A stretch of DNA of 48,181 nucleotides from Rhizaria sp. SCN 62-66. Its lineage: Eukaryota; Rhizaria, unplaced. A model generated the notes under the pieces. That model was not told the DNA's origin. It made no database searches and saw nothing but the letters and a program-made list of their open reading frames with translations. Shown here in pieces: positions 32,701 to 43,200 of the stretch. How positions within the stretch are numbered: the stretch's first letter is position 1; the number at the start of each line of letters is the position of its first letter. Made by a program: the position numbers and the translations under genes. The DNA is taken from NCBI GenBank assembly GCA_001724265.1, contig MEDY01000371.1:1-48181 (forward strand). Direction: 5' to 3'.

Positions 32701-34598
32701 GGGCTAACCTCGGTCATCGCAATCGGCGCAGAGACGGCGGCGGCGGTGTCGAAGTCACTGGTACCCGCGGCGGTGGCGTAGCCCGAGCCGCCGTCGTCGT
32801 TGTCGTTGTAGACGCTGTAGTCGAAGCCGCCACCCCAGTCGTTGGCGTCAACGTCGGCCAGAAAGGCGGCCTCCTCGTCGGTTAGCCGCGCCGCCGTCGC
32901 CGCCGCCGCTGTCGCAGCAGGCGCGGTGCCGTGTCCGTCGCTGTCGGTCATCGCGTTGCAGGCGCCGCCGCCGCCGCCGGACTGTGAGTCAGTAGGATAT
33001 GAGAACAAGGGGTCAACCAGCAGCATGGGCAGGGCGGTGTCGACGATCTTGCTCACCAGGTCGCCCTCGTTGTCGTGGCCCATCGCGAAATCCGCATCCG
33101 CACACGCACTGAGGCTAGCGTTGCCGCTGTTGCTGTTGTTGTTGGGATTGGTCGTGATTGCAAGCAGTGCGGCGAGAGCGTCTAGCGCGTGGCAGTAGCC
33201 CATCCACTCACTCTCGCCCTTCTCGACGCCGGCGGGGGCCGCGGCGGCCGCGGCGGCAGTGGCGGCCGCGCGCGCCGCCGCCGCCACCGCCACAACTTCA
33301 TCACCATCACCGCCCGCGCCGGCGGCGGCCTTGGCTACAGAGAGCGTGGCGGCGGAGAACGAGGGGGCCTGCGGCAGCTGCGACAGCAGGGCCGAGACAA
33401 GCTGCGGCACAAACGCGGCCAGCTGCACTTGCGATTGCGCCAGCGACTGTGACTGGGCGGCGGCAGCAATGGCGACGACTGCAGCCGTGGCAGCGGCCAC
33501 CTCGTGTCCACAGCGCGCAGTCCCAGCAGCGGCGCCGCTGCGGGCGCCGGCCTTGCTGTGGAGCTTGGTGCAGAGCGCGCCGACGAGCGCCGAGAGCGAC
33601 TGGGAGGCCAGCAGGGGGGACAAGGCGCCCAGGGAGGCGGCGGCGGCGGCTCGGACCGCGTCTTCGGGCGACTGCAGGTAGAGCAGCAGGTCGTCGCTGG
33701 CGCGGGCCAGCAGCGGCTGCGAGACGGGGGACGCAACGAGGCTGGCGCCGAAGCGGGTGAAGATGAGCGTGAGCAGGGACAGAGACGCGAGCTTGACGTC
33801 CTGGTAGAGGTCGAGGTCGCCGCTGGCGCCGGCGCTGAGGGGGCTCTTGTGCCCGCCGCCGATGTTCTTGCTATCGCCCGCGGGCGAGAGGGAGACGAGC
33901 GTGCGGAGGAGCTTGTCGAGCACGATGTCGGCCACCTCAGCGCCCAAAGCAGCGCCGCTGCCGCTGCCGCTGCCGCCGGATATGACGCGGGCGCCGCCCA
34001 GAGTCAGTGCAGCGATATTTGTTGCAGCCGAAGCAGTGGCAGTCGCAGCCTGAGTGCCAGCGCCCGCAGCCGCAGCGCCGCTACTACTACTGCTGCTGGC
34101 AGTAGCATTGTTGCGAGCCGCGGCGGCGGGAATCGAGAGCAGGATGGTTTGAAGGCTGTGGGTCGAGGGGGCGTGGATCAGCCCGGGGCTCGATGCGTCG
34201 CTGTTCTTGGGCGCAGAAAGGATCTTCGCGGTATCCTCGGGGGTAGTGACAACAGTAAGCAGCGCGCGCACGACGTCCTTGACGATGTCCGCCGGCGCGA
34301 TTGCAAGGAACACGGGGAGTGTCTTGATCGCGATGGCCGAGACGTCGCCTGCGCAGTCCTTGATGGCCGTCAGGAAGAACGTGCTCAGAGTCTGCAGGAA
34401 AGACGGCGGGAATGTGATGTAGCCGTCGGTGATGCAAGCCGAGAGGTCGGCAATAAACATGAAGCGCTCGTCATGGTCGTGGTCGTTGCCCTTGTTGCGG
34501 AGAAGCGTCTCGACGTCCTTGAGATCCTTCATGCGGGCGCGGTGGCCGCTGACAGAGCCTGACGACTGGCTCTCAGCGCCGAAGCGGAAGCTCGACAT
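27111..34598 (-). CDS. CAND1/TIP120-like HEAT-repeat protein, about 2350 aa, 3 exons, with one frame break
   Basis: Exons are 34598-32609, 32401-30554 and 30327-27111. Joins rebuild family-like text: SYS|GADIDLSWMVRASAARLL resembles the CAND1 block after its acidic loop, and LVAR|ASAYALSVLHF fits a later HEAT repeat. The N-terminus (VETLLRNKGNDHDHDERFMF, AIKDCAGDVSAIAIKTLPV) and C-terminus (VLQGLKDYSPKHSVAI, then ALLRRADTVPALALPTVTAH) also follow CAND1. CAND1 binds unneddylated cullin-RBX1 and exchanges substrate receptors of SCF ligases. At about twice the usual 1230 residues, it is swollen by Ala, Ser and Gly inserts and a poly-Gln run. Exon 2 is one base short: frame 1 (RLLTTV) ends and frame 2 (SVRELLSSHGPAVTTVLSLA) takes over at about 32339, the edge of a 100-bp inverted repeat. 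A sequencing error is likely; a true pseudogene is less likely because long frames continue on both sides. Confidence 0.75.
27535..27579 (-). repeat. (CTG/CAG)n tract encoding Ser/Gly run in the CAND1-like gene
   Basis: CTG-rich triplets, read on the minus strand in frame as AGC, give a poly-Ser run with a few Gly. It lies near the C-terminal end of the CAND1-like protein, between two conserved HEAT segments. Confidence 0.85.
29718..29750 (-). repeat. Poly-Gln tract in the CAND1-like gene
   Basis: Eleven Gln codons (mixed CAG and CAA) in the minus-strand frame, followed by MLQC. The mixed codons suggest the run is kept as protein rather than by recent triplet slippage alone. Confidence 0.9.
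32061..32339. repeat. Perfect 100-bp inverted repeat with 79-bp spacer
   Basis: Left arm 32061-32160 and right arm 32240-32339 are exact reverse complements over 100 bases. Spacer is 32161-32239. A 13-bp direct repeat GGCGACGGCGGCG occurs at 32161-32173 and again at 32230-32242, at the inner edges of the arms. The right arm carries the CAND1-like minus-strand text (SVRELLSSHGPAV, LREHDANVLAA). The left arm is the inverted copy and reads as unrelated residues in the minus frame. See the findings. Confidence 0.97.
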
Positions 34599-35355
34599 CT
34601 GTACAGCAGGTCTAAAGATGATATAAGACGAGGCAAATAAAAATTGTTGCATGCAGTAAACATGGGTGAGCGTTTGGGTTCAGTTATAAAGAGATATAAG
34701 TAAGGGAAATCATCGTTGAGTAGGCGCATTGGGATGAACTACAAGCAAACATCTTCAGCGTAATACAAAGCTAGAGCCTGAAGAAGGCAATAAAGAGATT
34801 TACAGTACACTATGCTTTTAAATCCGACATCTGCGTTGCACTCCTATACATTGAGAGAGTGAGCCACAACAAAGCCTGATCTACCCGCTTTGTTTTGATG
34901 AGCGGGATCGTCCAGTCACCACAAACGCAAAATGGAGTGGGCTTGAGCAGAGTCTGCAAGATTTCGCGTTAAAGACGATGTTTATGTTGTATTTATGTTT
35001 ATATTTTATATATTATAGCACTTTCCAAAACGGGAAAGCATCTTAAACCAGACTAATAATACCATATACGCTCAATAATTTACCTAAAAACCTATCCACC
35101 AAGCCTCTAGTCAAAGCAAAGCAGAGCTAATCATTACAAGTCCACTATTTTGTGTTGACTTTAACATTCCTCTGCTGTACTTTCAGCCATTGTGCTTGTC
35201 TCCACCAATGCATACACAAGAAAAGCGCATATGCACCCACAACTTCACTTCAGCAACCTTTCTGAGCTGACAAACGTGCTTTGCTCTGCTCAACAACCAG
35301 GCCTCTGTACGGACGCCCGTAGCAAGGTACTTCATCCCTCACAGCACCCTTACAC
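34599..35355. other. Gene-free spacer
   Basis: This is 5' flank of the CAND1-like gene and 3' flank of the mitochondrial-type gene. It is very AT-rich around 34980-35110. A pyrimidine-rich, AG-ending stretch (GACCTGCTGTACAG on the minus strand) lies right before the CAND1-like ATG and could be a 5'-UTR splice acceptor. Nothing else supported. Confidence 0.55.
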
Positions 35356-38300
35356 TTACATGCTCTTGCTGTTCTGGACGAGATCGCTGTAGTCGATCTG
35401 GTACTCGCGCAGCAGCCGCTCCACGTGGCGCGCATCGAAGCCCTGCGCCAGCAGGTCCTTGGCGATGCGTTGATGGATAGCACGGCTCACGCCACGGCGC
35501 ACCTTGGCACCGGTCTGGCTGTACACGGCGGCGTCCTTGACGCGCTCCAGAGCGAGCGCGCCCGCGGGCACCTCGGCGGCCGTCTCGGCGGCGAAGGCGT
35601 CGGCCGCGAGGGTGTTGTTGCGCTCGACGATGCGCGAAACGAGCTCGGCGCGGGCGGGATTGTGGCGGCCCGCCTGCTGCTGCTGCAGCTGGCGGTGCTC
35701 AGCGAGCGCCACCTCGGCCTTGATTTGGTGCGGCTGCGCCAAGTGGCGGCGGAACACGTTGTGCTTGGCGAACGTCGCGTCCTGCGCGAACTGGTTCGGG
35801 CGCAGCGCGGAGGCAATGCGGTCCGTCACGTCGGCAGGCTCGGTGCGCGCGAAGCCAGCCAGACGCGCGTCGCGGGCGGCGCGGCGGGCGTCGGCGGCCG
35901 CGGCGCGCTCGGCGACCAAGCGCTGCGCGAAGAGCGCGGCGTCCGTCTCGGCGGCAGCCTCGGCGTCGGTGGCAGCGCGGCTGTAGATGACGTTGCCGTT
36001 GCTGCTGTCGTAGCTGTTGCTGATGTTGGCGGTGCTGTCGCCGTCCTCGTTGAAGCTGCTGGCGCCGCTGTTGGCGCTGGCGTTGCTGCGGGTGCGCGTG
36101 GCGATGCGGGCGTCAACGCCGGCGACGTAGCCGCGGAAGCCGGGTGCCGAGAGAGTCTCAGGGTAGGCGGCGGCGAAGTAAGGCAGCTTGCGGGGGTCGA
36201 AGAGGCGAGGGGACAGACCGTCGGGGACGGCGACACCCGTCTCGTTGCAGATCGAGACGTACTCCTGCATGAGCTCCATCTGCGCCAGGCGGATGCCGTG
36301 GTCCAGGACCGCGCCGCTCACCTCGCCGGCGGTCGCGCCGAAGCCCTGAGAAGTCAAGAGAAAGGAAGGAAGCAAGGGACGGGTGTGAGTGGTTTGTAAA
36401 GTGCGATAAAGTGAATAAGGTAAGCATACGTCGAAATACGATGGCACTCTTTAGATATCATAACGAATGAATATTCAGCGTATATGTCGCAGCAATTCCA
36501 AACAAGCGGTGTTGGCTCGAGATATATCAACGCGACAGTAAACTCGCCACTTGTTCAAGTTGGGATTTGTTGCTGCTTGCTACCGCATTGCTATCGTTTA
36601 GCTTTGCGTTTGCGTTTGCGTTTGCGTATAGTGTGCATGAGTTGTAGAGATAAATAGACGTACGTGAGCGAGGCCGGTGTAGGTGTTGGTGGAGACCTTG
36701 GTGGGGACGTCGGTCGCGCCGAGCCGGAAGGGCGCCTCGGTGCTGCTGGTGGGGCCGAACGCGGGGCCGCGCTCCCGAGTCAGCAGCGTGTGCGACAGCG
36801 ACTTCGCAGCCGGGTCCGCGGCGGCCTTGGCCACGGCGGCGTAGGCCAGCGCGGCCTCGGCGGCGGCGCTGGCCAGCACGGCGCGGGGCGCGGCAGCCAG
36901 AGTTGCGGCGGCTGCGGCAGAGGCGGCAGCGGCCGAGGAGGACTTGGAGGCGACGGAGGCGATCGAGTCGGGGTTGAGGGCGACGCCGCCCAGCGAGGAG
37001 GCCGTCAGGGCCGGGATCGGGGGCATCTTGGTCAGACTGCGGGGGGATGGAGCAACAAAATAGTGAATAGCAGAAGGGATATATGTGAGTTATGTGAGTA
37101 TAGAAGAATACAATTAGATATAACATAGCATGCACAATGCAAAACGAGAGATTCAGTAGCATGAATTTCAATCTCAGCGAGATATGTCCCCAAACAAAGA
37201 TAATCTCTGATGAGAGGGACTTCAGCGTCTCCTCTGTTGATTTTCTGTTGACTGTGGTGGAGAAACGTACCGGTGGAGGGCAAACATGGCGTCGCCGCGC
37301 GCGGCGTGGTTGACGTCGTCCACGAGGTGGTCGTCACTGCGCACGTCGGTGCTCTTGTCGCCGGCCTTGAGAGACTCGGTGTACTGGGCCAGCAGCTCGT
37401 CGGTGAACGGCACGGGCTCCCCAGTCTCCGCGGACAGCAGCACGGGCTGCGCCACGGAAGCGCGCTCGTGGGGCGAGGCGGGCAGCGCGGCGTCGACGGC
37501 CAGCACGCGGGCGCGCAGACCGGCAACGATGGCGGCCTAAGCGGGGCAGCGGGGAATTATGGAGAGAAAGTAACAGGGGGCAAGGTAGCAGAGAAAAGTA
37601 AAGAGATTGTGTGAGAATTAATTTTTTTAAAAAAGAAGAAAATCGATCAAAAACAATAAACTTTGTTATTTAGAAGCATCTGCAATATAAATACGTTAAA
37701 TTTACGTCAAAAAACAAGTCCTCTGTCGAGAAATATCCTCTTCAAATGCAGAAGAGTTCTCACATACCTGAGTGCGCTGGCGGACGACGGCAGCGGCGGC
37801 GGCGGCGTCGCCGTTGGCCGCGCTCTTGAGCGCATCGGCGGCCTCGGCGGGGGTGTAGGACGCAAAGGTCGCGTCGGGCGTGTTGGCGCGCGCAACCGAG
37901 GGCACGGAGATGCCGGACGCGGCGGCGATGATGGCGTCGACCTCGACGGCCGACTTGGCCTGCGCGATGAGGCGCAGCGTCTCAGGGGCCAGCACCGGGG
38001 TCACACTGTCGTAGCTGCGCAGGTGCGCCGCCAGGGCCTCGAAGGGCGTCTTGGCGTCGGCGGGGAGTTCGGCCGAGAGGGCCGCGCTCTTGACGCGCAG
38101 CTCGTGCTCGCCCATCATGCGCTTCTCCGTCTGGTAAAAGGCCTGTGGGGATCAAGCAATCAAACGCAAGCAAAAACAAGCAAGAGAAATTCGTGTGTGA
38201 GAAAGTATAGGTAATATTTAGATGGAAACATGAGTTGTTAATACTATCGTTAAATTATAGATTTAATGACGATGATTCTGGCGAGATATAGCAACTGCAA

Positions 38301-38986
38301 AAAGCCAGGAAGAGGCCGGGGAGAAGCAGAGAACGACGTACATGGATGACCTCCTCCGAGGGGTCATAGGTGCCAAAGAGGCGCTTGTTCCAGGTGAGGT
38401 TATCCTGCATGGACGAGAACGTGGGGTGGATCGCGAGCGCCTCGGAGATGCGGGCCTCGATCGTGCGCTTGCGCGCGCGGCGGCGGCGGCGGGCCACCTC
38501 GCGCTGGCGCTGCTGGGTCGGCTTCATGTGGTACGCATGGGTGCCGAAGACGGGGTGGCGGTAGTCGACGTCGCGGTCGTACTGAACGCCGCGGACACGG
38601 TGGTGCTTGTCCATGGCCATGTCCTCGCTGAGCTGCGTCGCCTGGCCCAGGTCGTCGATGTACAGCGGCAGGAGCTCGCTCGGCGTGAAGCGGTACTGCA
38701 AGTGCGGGTCGAAGGTCAGGTTCACCTGCTCCTCGGGCTCACGCGCCTCAGGGTTCAGGCCCTTTAGCGAGATCTCCGTCGCGTCGTCGTGCGCATCGCG
38801 CGAGGCGCCCGCGTAGGGCAGCTTGAACGGCTTGCGCGGAGTGCGGATAGGGATCGTGTAGTGGCGATGAGGCACAGTGGCAACAGAGCCAGCAGTCACA
38901 GCGGTCGCAGCGGCAGCGACGCTGGCGCCGGTGCAGGCTGCCAGAGAGGCCGTCAGGCGACGGGAGAGGGCACCACCACCGAACAT
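35356..38986 (-). CDS. Unrecognised protein with mitochondrial-type presequence, 882 aa, 5 exons
   Basis: Exons are 38986-38342, 38142-37768, 37536-37271, 37036-36664 and 36345-35356. Joins are in phase 0, 0, 2 and 0, giving EEVIH|AFYQTEK, RQRTQ|AAIVAG, FALHR|LTKMPP and TGLAH|GFGATAG. The N-terminus (MFGGGALSRRLTASLAACTG, followed by an Ala-rich stretch and HRHYTIPIRTPRKP) lacks acids, has Arg and hydroxyl residues, and fits a mitochondrial targeting peptide. Next comes a charged region with a basic cluster (VARRRRRARKRTIEARI), then mostly helical Ala-rich sequence, and a C-terminal charged helical part (HQRIAKDLLAQGFDARHVER). No TM helix and no family I recognise; a role in the mitochondrial matrix, for example with RNA or ribosomes because of the basic cluster, is only a guess. 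The frame is open upstream to another ATG at about 39289, but that stretch reads like pyrimidine-rich leader, so the inner ATG is preferred. Confidence 0.7.
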
Positions 38987-40252
38987 GGGCTGAGGTGTTG
39001 CTCTCTGGGATTGAAGGGTCACAACAACAGCAGCAAGGGGAGAGGTTGAGAAAGCGCAGAGGTTGAGTTGGGGTTTGTTTAGGAGAGAAAACAGAGGGGA
39101 GGAAGAGTGCGGGGAAAGACGGGGAAGATGTTGATGAGAAATAAGTTTAATGACAGTGATGTGATGCATGTGCAGAAAAAGAACAATGAGAGGGTGGAGC
39201 GTTGCGAGGAGCGGAAGTCGGGCGAGGACGTTGGGCTCACACACACCACACCGCGGGGCCGAATGGAGCGCATAGCAGCCTATGTCCATCGGCTCTGAAA
39301 TCCGCAATAGCACAATTAAGTAGAAAACTACGTGTAAATCTCATGGCTATAATAAAATCACTAAACAACGGGGCCCCGTCTCTCTGCGCGCATCGCCCCA
39401 TCCGCCCTCAGGGCCAGCCCAGTCCCGCTCGCTCTCGGTCCTCCGTCTCGGTCTGGCTTCCAGCAGTCTGACCGGGGGCAAAGTTTAGCCGCGATGATCG
39501 GTCGAACTGGCAGAGCCAGTCGGTCCGATCCGTTCGGTCCAGACCGACTAGACAAAGAGCAAAGAGCAAAAGCTAGACTGTGGACGGGTAGGGAAGTGAA
39601 GCTTCGGGAGCGATATCGGTGATATCGGAGAATGAGAATATTATGGAAAGAAAGAAAAGAGAGCGATCTATCTTAATTTATTTTCGAAAAGCTATACGTG
39701 TGGCTGCATTGCTGCGTTCAACCCTTGCAAGAATTCAAATCTGCCCGCCCCGCAGTGCGCCCGCGCCTAACTCCCCGCGCCGCCCCTGCCCTACAACGCG
39801 CGCCGCTGCATTAATACCCTCCACCACCCGCCGGATAGCTGTCTTGTGTATCTATGATCGCCACTCGCACTGTGGTGGCGGGCTATTAGCAGGCGAGCCG
39901 AGCGCGCACGGGTGTCATTGTTGGCGGATTACCAGCGCTCTCGCACGTTGGCAGCCTCCACAACAATCCATTGCCATGCTTTCCCCTGCCTCCGCGCCAC
40001 CGTCTACGTACCTCACGCGCATCTCACACCATTTTTTGCTCCTCTTTATTTCACTTTTGTTTCTTCTTGCGCTCTATACAGACCGTTGGCACCCGCCTTT
40101 GGTCGCCCCCTTTCCCCACCCCACCCCCGCAAGCCACTTCGCTTGCTTTCGCACCCTCCTCGCGCCCCCACCTCCCTTTCTTCTCTCTCGCGCGCGTCCA
40201 CCTTCACCCGCCCCGCCTCTTCCGCGCCTCCGCGCCCGTTTCCCCGCCCCGG
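38987..40252. other. Divergent intergenic region between the mitochondrial-type gene and RPB1
   Basis: This 1.27-kb spacer must hold both promoters. It contains a GC-rich island at about 39370-39550 with repeated CGGTC words and two overlapping hairpins, and a strongly pyrimidine-rich plus strand from about 39990 to 40250 leading to the RPB1 ATG. No clear TATA box. Open frames here lack protein-like composition. Confidence 0.5.
39506..39549. promoter_or_regulatory. Two overlapping perfect palindromes in the RPB1 upstream region
   Basis: ACTGGC-AGA-GCCAGT spans 39506-39520. AGTCGGTC at 39518-39525 pairs perfectly with GACCGACT at 39542-39549. The two share bases 39518-39520, so they are mutually exclusive as hairpins. 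They could be protein-binding half-sites or part of a leader RNA. The role is inferred from position only. Confidence 0.3.
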
Positions 40253-43200
40253 ATGAACCCGCGCGAAGTCCCTGTCACGCTGGACCAGTCCCGCATCCAC
40301 GTCTCGCGCGCGGACCGCGTCCAGTTCGGTGTCCTCGCACCAGAGAAACTCGTACGTTTACGACGAGATGTACCACTACATCCCACAAACAAAACCTTCT
40401 CTATACGTTCTATAGATTTATTGTGCTCTGGTGTGTCATGATCACCTTATATCTTCGCGTTTCCGCTCTGTGCTACTCCAAACGCTCACGCCTCCCCCCA
40501 CTCTACTCTCTCTTGCTTGCTGCTGTGCTATATGATCTATCTTCTTGTTTCCCTTGCTTTTATGCACCGCAGGCGCGTTACTCCGTGTGCAAGGTGAGCG
40601 AGACGACGAGCTACGATGCCAACGGCGTGCCCATCCACAACGGCCTGATGGACGCTCGCATGGGCACCACCGACTACAGTATGAAGTGCAGCACGTGCGA
40701 CCTCGACAAGGACAACTGCCCTGGCCACTTTGGCCACATCGAGCTCGCCGCGCCCGTGCTCCACACCGGCTTCCTCTCGATCATCTACAACGTGCTGCGG
40801 TGCGTTTGTTTCCACTGCTCCAAGCTCCTCGTCTCGGAGAACTGTGCCCGCGGCAAGGGCCTCGCGCGGTACGTCAGCGAAACGACAGATATCTACATGA
40901 TATCGCGCTACATACGCTTTATTGTTTGCCATTCGAGTATAATCATCATTGATTTAGTGTTATTATTGAAGATTACACCGCTATATGGGGAGATGTGATA
41001 TCAAATCAAACACTTGTATCTCACGTTTGTTTGTTCTCTGGTGCTTTCTTTCCTTTCTACGGCGGATACGATCGATCCCAAATAGCCTGCGCAACATGCC
41101 CGCCGGGCGCCGCCGCCTCGACCTGTGCCTTGAGCTCTGCAACGGCGTGCCGCGCTGCCCCGCGTCCTCGGTCGTCGACAACGCCGCGATCCTGGGCGAG
41201 TCGGTCGGCCTTGCCCACGGCGGCTGTGGCCGCCTTCAGGTGCGTCCCCCTGCTCCAATTACGCAACTTTGAGAGAGCTTTTGACCGCATAGATAACATC
41301 TCTTTGTTGCATATTTCCACTGAAATCTATATTTTCACGTTTCTCTATGTCCATCGTTTTGTTTGATGTAAGATCTAACCAGTTCACTCACTTTGCTTCT
41401 TTTTCTCTTTCATCGCGCACTGCACTGCATGGCATTACGTACAGCCCAAGTACTCTCGCTCGGGCCTGACCATTACCCGCGAGTTCAAGATCACCAAGGA
41501 GGAGGACGAGGCGACCTGGGACCGCTCCATCGAGCTCAAAAAGGACATGACCGCGAGTGAGATCCTCGACATCATCACCCGCATCCCGCCCGACCACACG
41601 CGCGCGCTGGGCTTTGACGGCGTTTTCACCAACCCGGCCTGGTTCATCCTCACCGTCCTGCCCGTCTCGCCGCCCGCCGTGCGCCCCTCCGTGTCCTTCG
41701 GCGGCGCGGCGCGGTCGGCCGATGACCTCACTGCGATGCTGCTCGACGTGCTCAAGGCCAACAAGGCCGTCGCCGAGGCCAAGAAGGCCGGTGCTTCGGG
41801 CGTCGCGCTCGAAGACAAGCTGCGCCAACTCACGCTGAGCTGCAACTACATCTTCAACAACGAGCTCTCGGTGGGCCAGGGCAAGACCAAGGGCGGCAAG
41901 CCCTACAAGTCGCTGCGCCAGCGCATCGTCGGCAAGGGCGGCCGCATCCGCTCCAACATTATGGGCAAGCGCGTCAACTTCTGCGCGCGTACCGTCATCA
42001 CGGGCGACCCCAACCTGGGCGTCGACTTCGTCGGCGTGCCCCGGTCCGTGGCGCGCACGCTGACGTACCCCGAGGTGGTGACGCCGTTCAACAAGGAGAA
42101 ACTGCGCCTGCTCGTCACCAACGGGCCCAACACGTATCCTGGCGCCACCACGGTCACCCAGGCGGACGGCATCGTCATCCACCTCGCTATGCGCCGCTCT
42201 TTAGAGATCACCATCCAGGAGGTAAGTCCTTCAGCTGTCATACCAGATTATATTTCACACGCATATACTCTTATTACGTTTATTTTTAGTTTGATGCTTG
42301 CTTAGTTTGTGTTGTATCAACACAGCACTATCTCGTCCTCTTGGCTCACACATCTTCTACTTTCATCTTCTTTCTCACTCCCATTGACTGCGGTTGCGCT
42401 CAACAGGGTGACATTGTGGAGCGCCACATCCAGGACGGCGACTACGTTCTGTTCAACCGCCAGCCGTCACTGCATAAGATGTCTCTGATGTCCCATAAGG
42501 CCAAGATCATGCCTCACTCGTCGTTCCGCCTCAACCTGTCGTGCACGTCGCCGTACAACGCCGACTTCGACGGCGACGAAATGAACCTGCACGTGTGCCA
42601 GACGCCGCTGACGCGCGCCGAGGCGTGCGAGCTGATGCTAGTGCCGCGGCAGATCGTGTCACCGCAGTCGTCGAAGCCTGTCATGTCGATCGTGCAGGAC
42701 TCGCTGCTGGGCGTGTCCAAGTTCACGCGCCGCGACACGTTCCTCTCGCGCGCGCTGGCCGCCAACCTGCTCATGTGCATCGACAACTGGAACGGCGCTG
42801 TCCCGATCCCGGCCATCCTCAAGCCCGCGCCGCTGTGGACCGGCAAGCAGCTCTTCTCGCTGATTACGCCGCCGCTCAACATCACGCGCCAGTCCAACAA
42901 CCACCCCGACGGGCAGCGCAGCGAGATTTCTCCCACGGACACCCAGGTAGGTTAGCTTTAAAACAAGGGAATGCTCTTGCTTTTCACTTTATAGCGTATT
43001 TCTCTTCTGAACTGCAGTAATGTGGTCTAAAGTGCATGCGTATGGGTAAGATTTATTTTACAGTTATTTAGTGAAATCTAGTAATATTTTCTTATCCAAC
43101 TTTGCGTTATATCTCTCCCTTTGTATTCAATGCCGATAGGTTCTGATCCTCGGCGGCGAGCTCATCATGGGCATCGTCGACGCCAAGACGGTCGGCAAGC

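Noticed and set aside
38987-39313. In-frame N-terminal extension of the mitochondrial-type protein
   Set aside because: The extension is pyrimidine-rich leader-like sequence, and the inner ATG begins a good mitochondrial presequence.
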